Assembly: GCA_038502055.1 (NCBI GenBank) | Contig: JAXRKN010000045.1 | Location: forward strand, 7,801,501-7,865,500 | Reading direction: 5' to 3' | Length of the DNA stretch: 64,000 nt | Source of the DNA: Tanytarsus gracilentus | Lineage: Eukaryota; Arthropoda; Insecta; Diptera; Chironomidae | Position numbers and translations under genes: made by a program | Part shown: positions 1 through 10,900 of the stretch, piece by piece | Layout: each line of letters starts with the position of its first letter | How positions within the stretch are numbered: the stretch's first letter is position 1 | The notes under the pieces: generated by a model | The model's input: only the letters and a program-made list of their open reading frames with translations | The model's database searches: none | Told to the model about the DNA's origin: nothing

Positions 1-65
1 AAAGTATGGGCATTGAAAGCTATAAAAATTATTATTAGACTTTAATTTTTCAAGTGCAATTTAAC

Positions 66-757
66 TTACAACAATCGAGCGTAACAGCAGTCGGTAATTT
101 TATAGAAATAATTTGGCACTGTCTCAAAGCAATCCCAAAATTCATCGACAGCCGTAAAATTTTTGGAACTTTTTGAAGTGAATTCATTTATCGTCGTTTT
201 ATGCCTCGAATAACACTCATCAACCGTCTCGCTAATCACATTTGCCCATTTCGTGTCATTTTGAACCTAATTTTAACTTTTTTAAATAATTTGACTGATT
301 ATTAAATTCTAATTAATTTCACCGATAGCATGAAGGAAAATTTGACACCATCCGCATTTATTCCGTCAATCTCTGGATGATCGCCGATAATTTGCATTTT
401 TTTAAAGCAGCACGCCACCACACAACATCTTAAATTAGTTTCAACACTGGAATTTGAAATACACTCGTTGAAGCATGGATTATAGTGACTCGTTACAATT
501 TTCGGATAGTTGCAACACTCGCCTAGAAATGAATTTTAAAATTTCCCAACTCTTCTCTCATATTTTCAATCTTCGCAATGATATATGTGGTTTATGAAAT
601 ATTTTTATTACTCGCCTGGAGCAATTTGCCAAATTTTTTCCTCTAAATTTTTACAGCATGCAGCTTTGCTAGTTGTGTTGCAGAAATCGTATTCATATCC
701 GACGACAGCGTGCGAAAAACTTAAGAAAATTAATGCAGATAAAAATTTAAAAATCAT
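66..757 (-). CDS. Odorant-binding-protein-like secreted cysteine-rich protein (C-plus type)
   Basis: Three exons on the minus strand: 757-616, 522-323 and 266-66, giving 180 residues. Residues 1-20 form a hydrophobic signal peptide (MIFKFLSALIFLSFSHAVVG). The mature part is small and cysteine-rich, with AACC, ECCNYP, NPCFNEC, a CCVVACC block, DEC, FWDC and ITDCC. Paired cysteines, the CCxxP element and a CxxxC spacing are typical of insect C-plus odorant-binding proteins, which carry hydrophobic ligands in sensillar lymph or other secreted fluids. I chose the ATG at 757 because it starts the signal peptide; an in-frame ATG at 832 would bury that peptide behind 25 charged residues. Exon 2 joins exon 3 by a GT-AG intron. 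Exon 1 joins exon 2 only if the first intron is GC-AG. The class rests on the cysteine pattern; a related secreted protein family is possible. Confidence 0.75.
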
Positions 758-1173
758 TTTAAAATCTTCTAACGTGAATGATTGAAAATTTTTGTGAGCT
801 TTTCTCTGTAAATTTAAAACTATTGATGTCATTGCTTTTAATTAAAATGTTTAACACGGTGTATGACACTTGTTAAATTACATTTTTTCGGGGATTTCTA
901 TAGCAATTGTCCATTGACTCACTGACGGATAAGTTTGTCTTTTAATGAATAATTTCATTTCGATTTATTAATTGATGATTTATTTTAATGAAGTATTTAA
1001 AAAATTAAGATTTCAATTTATCATGTGAGTAATTTCCGTTAGTAAATTTTTTAAATTATTTCTCACCACAAGTTCACCACACGAGTGTTGATAATATTTT
1101 TTTCTGCAATTTTTAATATTTTTGTGTTCATTAAAATAAATACAAGATTTGATTATCAGAAATTAATTCAAGA
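758..1173. promoter_or_regulatory. Divergent intergenic region between the OBP-like gene and mRpL40
   Basis: About 416 bp of AT-rich DNA separate the start codons of two divergently transcribed genes, so both promoters or 5' UTRs must lie here. I see no unambiguous TATA box or other named core element. Confidence 0.4.
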
Positions 1174-1841
1174 ATGATGTTGAAACTGCTAACGACATTT
1201 TCAAGGTAAATTAACCATACGTTTAATTGATGGAACCTAAAAATATATTTTTTTCTTTTAGATGTTCAATTTCGAAGACAATTTCTAAAAAATTGCACAC
1301 ATCCAAGAACCTTAATTTTCAATTTACTCCAGTGCTCTTTGGTGAGCCACTTAAAAAGAAGAAAAAGATGGATCCACAAGTACTTAAGGCGCGAGAAGAT
1401 CGTCGAAGGAAAAGACTCGAAAAACAGATCCGGAAGTTGGAGAAAAATTCTCGACAGCTGAAGCCAATTGATGATTTGGACACTCCGCTGGAGCTTATTG
1501 ATCAAAAAGATCAAAGAACAAGGAAAATTCCACCATTATCGGAAGAGGAAAATGAGTATAGAATGATACTGATGAAGAAATGGGCAAAATATCGTAATGA
1601 CGAAATTCTTAAAGACTATAAAGCCATCGATCGAATGGTGTCGGCACAAAAGAAAGCACTCGACGAGCTTCGATTTGAGTCAGAAGAGCTTTATGAAGCA
1701 GCAATTCAACCGGACATGGGTATGATCCCAATTGTTATGAATGGTCCAGTTCAAACTCCTCCAATTAAAAACTATCAGTTTGTGGACGGCGATTACATCA
1801 ATACGACGAAAGTCTACGAGGGTGAAGTTGTGCCCGAATAA
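1174..1841 (+). CDS. mRpL40: Mitochondrial ribosomal protein L40 (mL40)
   Basis: Two exons, 1174-1205 and 1262-1841, encode 203 residues. The GT-AG intron interrupts an arginine codon; reading straight through 1227 instead gives a spurious longer start. The N-terminus (MMLKLLTTFSRCSISKT) is basic and amphipathic, as expected of a mitochondrial targeting sequence. It is followed by the family's lysine cluster (KKKKKMDP) and basic helix (AREDRRRKRLEKQIRKLEKN), then PLELID and, near residue 160, DELRFESEELYEAAIQPD. Length and motif order match insect mRpL40, a component of the large subunit of the mitochondrial ribosome. An AATAAA overlaps the stop codon (1840-1845). The gene converges on PIG-S, whose stop lies 88 bp beyond. 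Confidence 0.95.
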
Positions 1842-1929
1842 TAAATTAATGTAGAAATTGTCAAGAATTTTAGGAATCAAAAATTTATTTGCTAGAAGTT
1901 TTAAAATTGTCTTTGGTAATTTTAATAAT

Positions 1930-4900
1930 TTATTCCTCCTTTTCCTTCTTGTCGTCATCATTCAGTTCTTTTTTCTCGCTTTTCTTGAAAAAATTTCTAA
2001 TTGAATTGAGACTGAAGATTACTGGAATTAAAATGGGAAGGTACAGCGGGATGTAAATTGCATACTTTTGCTCTTCGGGAAAATATAAAAGCTCAAGTAG
2101 ACTCGGATCATTGAAAGCTTTTTCAGCTGCGATAAAAGCTTTTCGAGCATGTCTTACGGCCCTTTGAATGTCATTCCTTGCTAGATATTCTTTAGCTTTT
2201 ACAACATTTTCATATGCCTCATGAATTTCAGCACCAACATGATCTCCAATGACGATGTTCTTAATATCCTCGAGAAGTTTAATTAATGACTGCAATGTAG
2301 ACGATGCTGACGCTATTAAATGAATTGCACCATTTCTAAGATGCATATCAGTCTCCCATAGTCTCGGTTTAATTTGTTCTAAACTAACAAGCGACGCATA
2401 GCTCAATGGCACTTCAATTTCTAGTTCGAAAATCTTTCTCAATTCATAAAGCACAAAATCCATAACTTCATGTGAGTGAACATAAATTTCTTGCGGTTCA
2501 TCAGACTCTTGTTCGTTGACCAATGAGCAAACGGCATCTGACGGATTGGCGATTACAATTCCACCCCATTTTGCCGATATAAAAGAATCGAATGAGAAAT
2601 TTGAGACACGCTTGCCGGTTTGATAGACATAGACTGGTGCCATTTTGCAAGGTGGTGCATAAACAACTAAATGAATGCATGGCTTATTGGCGACATCAGT
2701 TCCCAATTTCCTCTCGATAGATGTAATTATTTGAGGCAGCGTGTCTCTTTCCATTGCAAAGTGTCTTCCTACTTTAGTCTCATCTTTAATTTGTTTGCTC
2801 TCGTATTTAAGTTCAAGCTGATATTTCCATTGCGATTTGAGGGTGAATTCGGACAAGTCTTTAAATTCATTGAAAAACGGTTGGAGATAAATTTCGATGG
2901 CTTTTTTGACATTCCAGTGGAGTGTTTGCAAGTCAGGTCGTGGATTTAGAACGGAAATAAGTACTTCATATTCGGGCGATGGCGGTGGGAAATTGTGTCT
3001 CAATTGCTTGCCATCAAAAGTCTTAACTTGCCCTAAAATTGATCTGATTTTATAATCTCTTACGATCCACGATCGAATGACTTGATAAATTTTATCGGAC
3101 GACGCTTTTTCAGATATAAAGAGAGTTCTCTCGGATGTGACTAAAACGTCTTCTTGCAACGTCTTCCATTCAGCGATGAGTAAATTGCCAGGTTTCACCT
3201 CAAAGTGCTTAACAAGAATTTGTTCTAGTTTTGCCGGTGTCTTAATATTCGCCACTTCAGCTTGATTTACTACTTTGATCGGAATAATTTTGGCTTTAAA
3301 AACGTCATTGCTTTCGAAATAGGCCTCAAGCTCTTCAACAATCACTTTTTGTCGCTCATCACTGAATGTGAAAAGACCAATTTCCATTGTGAATGTTATT
3401 GGAATTTTATCGAGCACTTCTATCGAGTCTGATGGCAACGCGGCACGATGAGTTTCAGTTGTTTTCCACCACATTGGAACACCGACAGCAAAAATGATGA
3501 GGATGTAAGCGATTGTGCTGCATATCCGATAAAATTCCTCTGAAAAAATTTAAATTTGAAAAAATACGTTAAATTCAAAAACATTTATTTTTTATATGTT
3601 CAGCTCATGTGCATTAAAGTTTCTCACTCTTTATAAGAGCAAAACAAAATGTAATTGCAATCATCTTCCATGACAGTCGACTTATAGCAATATTTAGTGA
3701 AATGAGCAGTTCCACTATTTCTATAGACCAAATTCATTGAATTATTTTGGGGATAAATTGTTAATAGCACCGATTCGTCTTCATCCTCCGATGAAATTAC
3801 AGACTCGCTGTCTCTTTTGCCTTCGGGCGTGAGGTAGTTAACGACACCAATATTCTCATTATTTCCTATGTAAAATATGAGATCGAGCATGTCATCTTGA
3901 TAGGTCAGTGGATCACCAATCAGAGTATAGCAACCTCCTTTCCATCTCTGAAGTTCAATCCTGCACGTTGGATTGTTTTTAGAACTCTCATTGAGATCTA
4001 ACTCTGTATACTCATGAAGGAGGTTGAAAAATTGCTTTGACGCCAGCATGTTGAGTAGTTTTGACACCTTCGATGACTTTTGGAGAGAACTAACATTGAG
4101 CGTTTCATAATTTTGTTGATTTGCAGGTCCTTTTACAGTCCATTGACACTTTTTCAATTCATTTTTGAGCTCTGATAAAAAATCAGGCTTAAAAAATTCA
4201 ATTAACGATGACTCAGAATTGTCCTCGATTTGGCTTTGAATTGATTTTTTCACTTCACTCTTAAGATAGTCAGCATTAATTAATTCAATAAAATCAAATT
4301 CAATGTCGAGTGGCTTTTTAAATTCAAGCAAATTTGGCTTCTTTACTCTAACAGCGTCGGCATCATAGTGTGGATTGTCTTTGTAACCGTGAAACCATCC
4401 GTTGATAGTCAATCGTGGATATTCTTTTGTTAGCACCTCTTCAACTTGATGGTGTGATCTTTTTTCCACTTTAAAGAATGCAAGATGATTGTTAGCTGGA
4501 GTGACTTTACAAACTGCTGGAAACTTTGGTTGGCCATCAGCGTCACTTGCGAAAAGTTCCAATGCTCCTCCCATAGCCTCACTCCATTTTTCAACGCCAT
4601 CCCATGGACTCAAATAAAAAACAAATGCTATAAGGCGATCGGTAAGTAAATCGTCGTGTGATAAAAGAAAATCACCGCAGTTGTACATCGAGCATGATGC
4701 CGAAATCTTTTGAAATTTCATTCCCGTCAATTGTTCCATCCACTGGCGCATTTCAGTGTTGATGAAATTATAGAAATTGCTTAAGCAAGGCGATGATACA
4801 TTGGCCAAGTCGGTGGTTTGAAAGAATTCATAAAGATCCATTTGCTTTCGAGTCCATTCGAGTGTCTGGATCTCATCAATTAATTTTGGGATGTGATTTT

Positions 4901-5316
4901 TATCAGCCAGTAAATTTTCGATGACTCCAACTTGAAATGGATTATTCAATAATTTCACTTCACTCGATTTCCAAGAGGTTCTTTTAGCGAAATTCTTTGA
5001 AAACTCTTTTACAAATGACTCATCCGTAATTTTCGAGTTCATTTTGATGTCAATTTTACTCTCAAAACTGCTTTCAATCCATGTTGTTTTCGGCATTTTA
5101 ATTGACGGGCCTTTGCTGCAATCAGAAACAGTCCAATCATCCTTAGAACTTCCATTCTGCTCGTAAATTTTCCTTTTTCCTGAAAATATTTATTTTTGCA
5201 ATTGTAACCTAGAAACTCATTAAATCGACTGTCTATATGTGTTGAATTTAATGCACATGATTTACTGATAAAGTTATTTAACTATTTATTCAAATCTTAC
5301 CATCAGATTTTGGCAT
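1930..5316 (-). CDS. PIG-S: PIG-S, GPI transamidase subunit (two exons, first exon apparently shared with OGFOD1)
   Basis: The main exon 3539-1930, joined to a 16-nt start exon at 5316-5301, gives 541 residues, close to the roughly 555 of human PIG-S. PIG-S belongs to the ER-membrane GPI transamidase with PIG-K, GAA1, PIG-T and PIG-U, which attaches GPI anchors to proteins. The sequence shows an N-terminal membrane segment at about residues 9-30 ending in the family signature PMWWKTTETHRA. A long lumenal domain follows, with WGGI, and ends in FNDPSLLELLYFPEEQKYAIYIPL. A second membrane segment near residue 510 precedes a basic/acidic cytosolic tail. The exon opens after a TTTTTTCAG acceptor with two bases of a split codon. 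Only 84 bp separate it from the OGFOD1 stop, and I found no separate start there, whereas MPKSD|EEFYR is in frame. The main exon is certain; the first exon is inferred. Confidence 0.9.
3584..3589 (-). terminator. Candidate poly(A) signal of OGFOD1
   Basis: AATAAA on the minus strand, 35 bp after the OGFOD1 stop and 44 bp before the PIG-S exon 2 boundary. Its place between the two coding exons fits an OGFOD1 transcript that ends before PIG-S. Confidence 0.55.
3624..5316 (-). CDS. sud1: Prolyl 3-hydroxylase OGFOD1 / sudestada1 (ribosomal protein S23 hydroxylase)
   Basis: Exon 1 (5316-5301) plus exon 2 (5179-3624) give 523 residues. The joined N-terminus MPKSDGKRK resembles the MNGKRP start of human OGFOD1, which supports the splice. 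The family consists of Fe(II)/2-oxoglutarate oxygenases that 3-hydroxylate a proline of ribosomal protein uS12 (RpS23) and affect decoding accuracy and stress granules. Iron ligands are visible as HDD (within FLLSHDDLL) and the distal His of SHHQVEEV; the 2-oxoglutarate Arg is in PRLTINGWFHG. The second, degenerate double-stranded beta-helix half follows, ending near YNYILFCS-type residues (CNYILFCSYKE). Translation could alternatively begin at the internal ATG at 5096, which would need no first exon. A poly(A) signal lies 35 bp after the stop, inside what would be the PIG-S intron. Confidence 0.92.
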
Positions 5317-7908
5317 TTTAATGTAAATTTTAATTAATTATTATTTGTTTTGAAACGAGGGTGTTGTTGTTGTGTGGTGAATTTACAAAGCGGTTTATTT
5401 GAAATATTTTAAACCGTTAAAAAGTTTGTGGTGAGTAATTTTAAAGATTTTTAAAATTTTTAAAATAACTGTCCTGAAACTTCACGGAATAAAATCCAAC
5501 TGAAAAGGAAATATTAAAAAAATTTAAATAAATTTCAACAACTTTATTAATCAATTTTCTTTTTATTTATAAATCAATAATGATTTTAATGGGATCTTTT
5601 TATTCATTTTAATCTAATTAAGATTAATGACCAATTTTCTAATTGTGGGTAATTTTTATACATTTTTCTCCTATATTTTAAAGATTATCAAGTACATTTT
5701 TATTTAATACGCAATCAACAACTAATAACAAGTGATAGAAGTCGATACAAGATCAATTTTTCATCTACAGATTAAAGTTTAAATGTCCTAAAATACTTGT
5801 CTTGGATATCCTATTATTTAATGCAATATGTATTGACTGATTTTTTTAATGATATGATTTTTGCAAGCGGCTAATCATCCGAAAGTCTCTAAACATTTTT
5901 CAGCACCTTTTCATGATTTTTTTAAAAATATTTCTACTGAGCGAATTAATAAAATTTAAAAGAAATAATTTTTACAGCTTCTATTAACTGGTGTATTGGT
6001 GAATGCAGAAATTCCTTAACTATGTATCTACAAAATATAAATGTGTGAAAATTTGAAAACTATTTTTAAATTAAATTTAAGTTTTCAAAAATTCGCACAT
6101 GGCTTTCACTATTTTCTAAGTAATAATATTATGTAGCTGCAACGTGCGAAGGGCATTAGCAAAAAAATATTAACATGATCTTAAATTCACTTAATGACTA
6201 CAACTTAGACTGAAGTGTTTATTTTATAACCATAAAATTAGAAATTTACAAATTAAAAAAATTCTGTCTTTTATTTTAAGTTTTTACTGGAATCGTAGTC
6301 GAAAAAAATTAATTTCAATTCTTCAAGCTTAAAAATAAGTAATTTATTTTGAGCACAGCGGACCCAATTAGAGATTTTATTCCTTTCAAGCGGCAAAAAG
6401 GAACATAATTTTTCCTTCAATAATTTTCCTCTTCATCTGTTTTATGCTGGACCGAGGTACACAAGAAATTTATGTAAGTCTAATAAGATAATTTACTTTG
6501 ACCATCAAAAGTGTTAATGGTGCTTTCAATTTTAAACACATTTTAATTGGATTGGTAATTCTTTTCTCTTTGTAATAGATTTATAATAGTAAAAAGGTGA
6601 TAAAAGGGGAATTAATGAAGGCGAATGGAAAAGGTCAATATGTTCGAACTCGTGGTGTATTGTAATCGCTCTATAATACTTTCGTAATTTTGTTAATTTT
6701 TAAAAGGTTTAACAGTTTGCAATAAAAATGCTATTTATGTAATTGATTATGGATTTTTCGTTGGTGTGGATTTTATTTGTGAACTTTTTAAATATTCCCT
6801 GTTTTTGTCAATTCTAATTATTCTTTAATTGCTGCACGTAACTTTTAAGGGATTTTGCAATATTTTCATCAAATTGACTTGGGTCAAAAATGGATTTAAG
6901 CTTTAAAAGATCAATTTGCAGACATTTTGGCATTGCCTGATTTTTAAATTAAAAAATAAATTATTTTTAGAAAATTCTAAGTCACTCCAAAATGTCCACA
7001 AATTGATCAAAATCAATTTATTTCTACATAGATTTTAATTATCTTCAAATTTTGGACGGAATATAAATTAAAAATTAATTATTCGCGATGAATCTTGGTG
7101 GGGGGTTGAATATATATGAGATTTTTTTATGAGAAATAATTGTCTCGTTGCTGATACAATGGCAGCTCGTTTGGTGACTGTGACAACTCCCTTTCCTCAT
7201 CTAAGTCTCTAACGGTAGAGGGAAGAACAGCCATAGCCTTTTCTGTTCACAAAAGAAGAAGAAAAATTTAATTAAATTTTCATTCATGCGATTTTATTTT
7301 TATTTTTTCAAGGGAAGGACATTTCATGATGAACTATTCTATAGGGTAGGGTTCAAAGAGTACATGATTTCAACGATGAAGGTGCCTGTCCATCCGTATA
7401 CTGTGTGACATTTCACGATGATAAAAAAATTGTCTGTGATCTTTTTGAACATAAAAAAAATCTCATGCAAAAGATTTTAATTAAAAATTTTCTCCTTTCA
7501 GAAAGAAGAAAAGTGAATTTATTATTTTTGCATAACACACAAAAAAACAACACATTTGTGAAGAAAGTGCAAAAAAGAACGGAAAAAAATTAAAAAATCT
7601 CCTTTTGATGTTTCTAAATGTGCTCGGAATTTCTAACGGAAAAAAGGAAATAAAAATTTTTCTACAAACCTCTCGTCGTCTTATGATCATCGCCATTATT
7701 GTCTAAAATTTCCATACAGACATTTTTTTGATAATCGAATTAGAAATTTTGGTGATTGTTGTTCATGATGAATTTTTATGGTTATGATGATTGTGTGTGA
7801 TTTTATTTGTTTGGTGAGCAAATGAGATGTCGAAAAAAAATTAAAAATAATTTTAATTAATAATGAACACAAACTTAAACACAACACACTAGCAGCCGGA
7901 TATTTGAT
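5317..7908. other. Intergenic: OGFOD1/PIG-S upstream region and 3' UTR of the kramer-like gene
   Basis: No coding region is recognisable. The right part probably holds the 3' UTR of the minus-strand kramer-like gene, with an AATAAA right after its stop and others further on. The left part should contain the OGFOD1/PIG-S promoter. Two inverted repeats (6041-6101 and 6909-7008) stand out; they are described in the findings. Confidence 0.5.
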
Positions 7909-10900
7909 TTATTTTTTGTTACTCGTGGCCGTCGATTCACTGCCGGGATTGCCTAGAGTAGCAGGACATGATGCAAATTCGAATAAAAAGCGACGAAAAA
8001 AATAAAACAAAATTAATAAAATTATAAGTAAAAAAACACATAAAACACACTCAACTCCCATCAATTAATGAAATTTGTTAAAATTTTGAGGACATTAAAA
8101 AAGTTTTTGTTATTGAAAATTTTGAAGTGACGACTGATTTAAAACTGATAAAAAATTTTATAAAATTTAGCTTAAAATCTTTTCATCAATCAGTCGTCGT
8201 ATGCATATAATTTTTGAAATTTGTGAGAGAGTGCAAATTAAAAAGAAAACTCAAAAATATTCATTCCAAAAAAAAGTCTCAAAAATCTTTCAGCCAATTT
8301 TATTTTCGAGAGACGAAAAATCATATTAAAATATCAAGAAAAAATTAACAATGAAAGCGAAAAAGATTTTTCTGGAAAAGAGAATTTTCACGTTTCACTT
8401 ACCAGCAACAATTTTGCTCATTTGCATAACTTGCTGAGCGAGAATTTGATTCAATTGCAAGAGATGTTCACGTTGCTTCTTTTCAGCAGTTAATTGACTT
8501 GGTGGCAGTTGGGTGTCCTGTAAATTTTAAAGAAAGATTTAAGCAGAGCATAATTTTATGCATTCAACTCGACCTACATTTCCTGAGATCGTTGTTGGTG
8601 TTTCGGAGAGCATTTTTTTGATAGCTTCCACTTTTTCCTGACGCTTTCGCTTCTCTTCAGGCGATAATTCCGGTGCTTGTTCAGGAATGTAACGTTCGGG
8701 TATGAAAATCTTATTTGGCGCACCGAAAAGATTATCGATGGTATTTTCTGAGATTTTCTCTCGAGGCCCTAATGCAGAACGTACGATGTCGGGTGCATTG
8801 ATGCGTGGGCGCAGTGCAACTTCCATATCGAGATCATCACGTGCACGATAGTTGACATTCTGGAGAGGAAGGAAAGAGTTTTAAAATCTTCAAGCACGTT
8901 TTGAATTGTGAATAATTTTTAGACTTTTGAGGCACCTTGCCAACTTATATTTTTTTAATTGAGAAAAGTTAAAATTTAAAATTCAACGACCGACTTTTAA
9001 AAAGCACTCATTTATCCCTTGCACGAAGTCACAACATTTTTATGCAGCATAAAATTTAATCTCAAAATTCCTTGCGTCATAAAAAACTTTTTTCATTCTT
9101 AACTCTTTTCATGTCATAAAAATATGCCATGGAAACTACAATTTTACAAAATGAAGAAAAAATTGCATCACAAACTTACATTTTTATTCATGTCATTCTC
9201 CAGCGACTGGATCGTTTGCACAGTTTTCGCATTTACGTGATGCGGTGCGGTAAAGTGTCGTCGCTTCTCTTTCGGTACTGCACGTCGCTGCTTTTGTGCA
9301 TTTGGCACTTTGACATCGTCATCGCCCGAGTTACCCGACGACATCTCTATTATAATTTGACGTGCGGCCTCACTTTGAAACACCGGACTTAGTTCACCGA
9401 GAGTTTTAGTTAGACTCTGAATGGATTCCGCTTTATGATTTAAATTGCCGCCGTTGGTTGCGGGGTAGCTGCCATAATTTGTTGTGTAACTCTTTTGTTC
9501 AATTTGCGTGACATTTGCGGACGAGGTGTCCGAATATAAATCAGCAACACGATCAATTACCGATATGGGATATGCATTATGCTGCATATTAATTGAGTTA
9601 TAATAATCGCCGTATTTCGACTGTAATTGATAGTTGGGATTGAAGGCTTCGTGCGTTTCCATGTAGTTGGCTGCACGTGGAAGTGATTTTGAGCGCTGGT
9701 AGGCGTTATAAGAGTCGCTATTTATGGCACTATTAAAGAGTTGAGCTTCCTCCTCGAGAACTTGATCTAAGTTTTGTGTTGGAAATGGACCGCTTCGTTC
9801 TCGATCACGTTGCCTCCTCTCCGACTCACGCTTTACAATGCGGACAGTTTTAATCTCTTGTTTCTCCTGTTGGCTGAGATTATTGAACATTGTGCCTTCA
9901 AAGTCATCATTGTCCAAAGCTATTGAGTCAATCACTTCATCACTGTAGCCATTCATGACACGACCATTCATCATAAAATCCTCAATTTTACTCGACGATG
10001 AGCAATTGACGATATTATTGGAATTTAAGCTACTATCGATGTACATCGGATCCGAGAATGATTCACGAAAATCGTTCGAGTCCAAATCTGTCTCAGTCCA
10101 CGATGCCGACGACGTTCGCTTTTTCATACCAGAAACATTTTTATTCATCTCTTGATAAATTGAATTCGAGCTGTCAGTCAGTTCGCGTACAGCTTGACTC
10201 AACTCCTGACGCTGTCGCTGCATATCGCCAACGAGCTGTTGAACTCGACGAAGTTCTGTTGATTTTTAAAGAATGTTTAAATCCAACAATATTAAAAATT
10301 TATTTTAACGACACTTACCCGTCTCTAAAACCGCCGTCGTTCCATTACCCTCATGATTTAATCCCGTTTGCTGTTGATAATTTTTCGTGTCACGCGATTG
10401 TTGCAATTTTTGACGGAGCACCAACAGTTCTTGCTCTAATCGTGCATTACTCGCAACCGTTTGCTCGAGTTTCTATTTTAAGACGAAAATTTTCAATGAG
10501 TATGAATTTCATATAAGAAGCTTTTACGGTCGCTTGACATGTGATTAAAAGTCATGAATTAATCATGTCAAGAGAGATTCGTTCGTAAATTAAGTCACAC
10601 TTTAAAGATTAATTGATTTACAATTTTAAAACTTAAAGTGACTTAATTCATAAACAGCCACAGTAAAGTGCATGCATGTTAGATACAGCAGTGTTAAAAA
10701 CTTATTTTTCTTTCATCATTTCCATTATACAATGAAATTTTAATGAGCTTAAGTTGAAATAGCGATAAAACACTTTTGTAAGTAACATCGACTCATACAC
10801 CTGCTAATACCTTTGAATTCTCGGCGAGAAGTTGATGAACTCTTGACAATTCCATTTCAAGTGCATGCTGCTGTCGACGTGCCGCTTCTACAACCATCGG

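Noticed and set aside
758..832. Upstream ATG extending the OBP-like protein by 25 residues
   Set aside because: It would place a charged stretch before the signal peptide. The ATG at 757 starts the hydrophobic leader directly.
1227..1261. ATG at 1227 as start of mRpL40
   Set aside because: It reads through the 56-bp intron. The spliced start at 1174 gives a proper targeting peptide and uses canonical splice sites.
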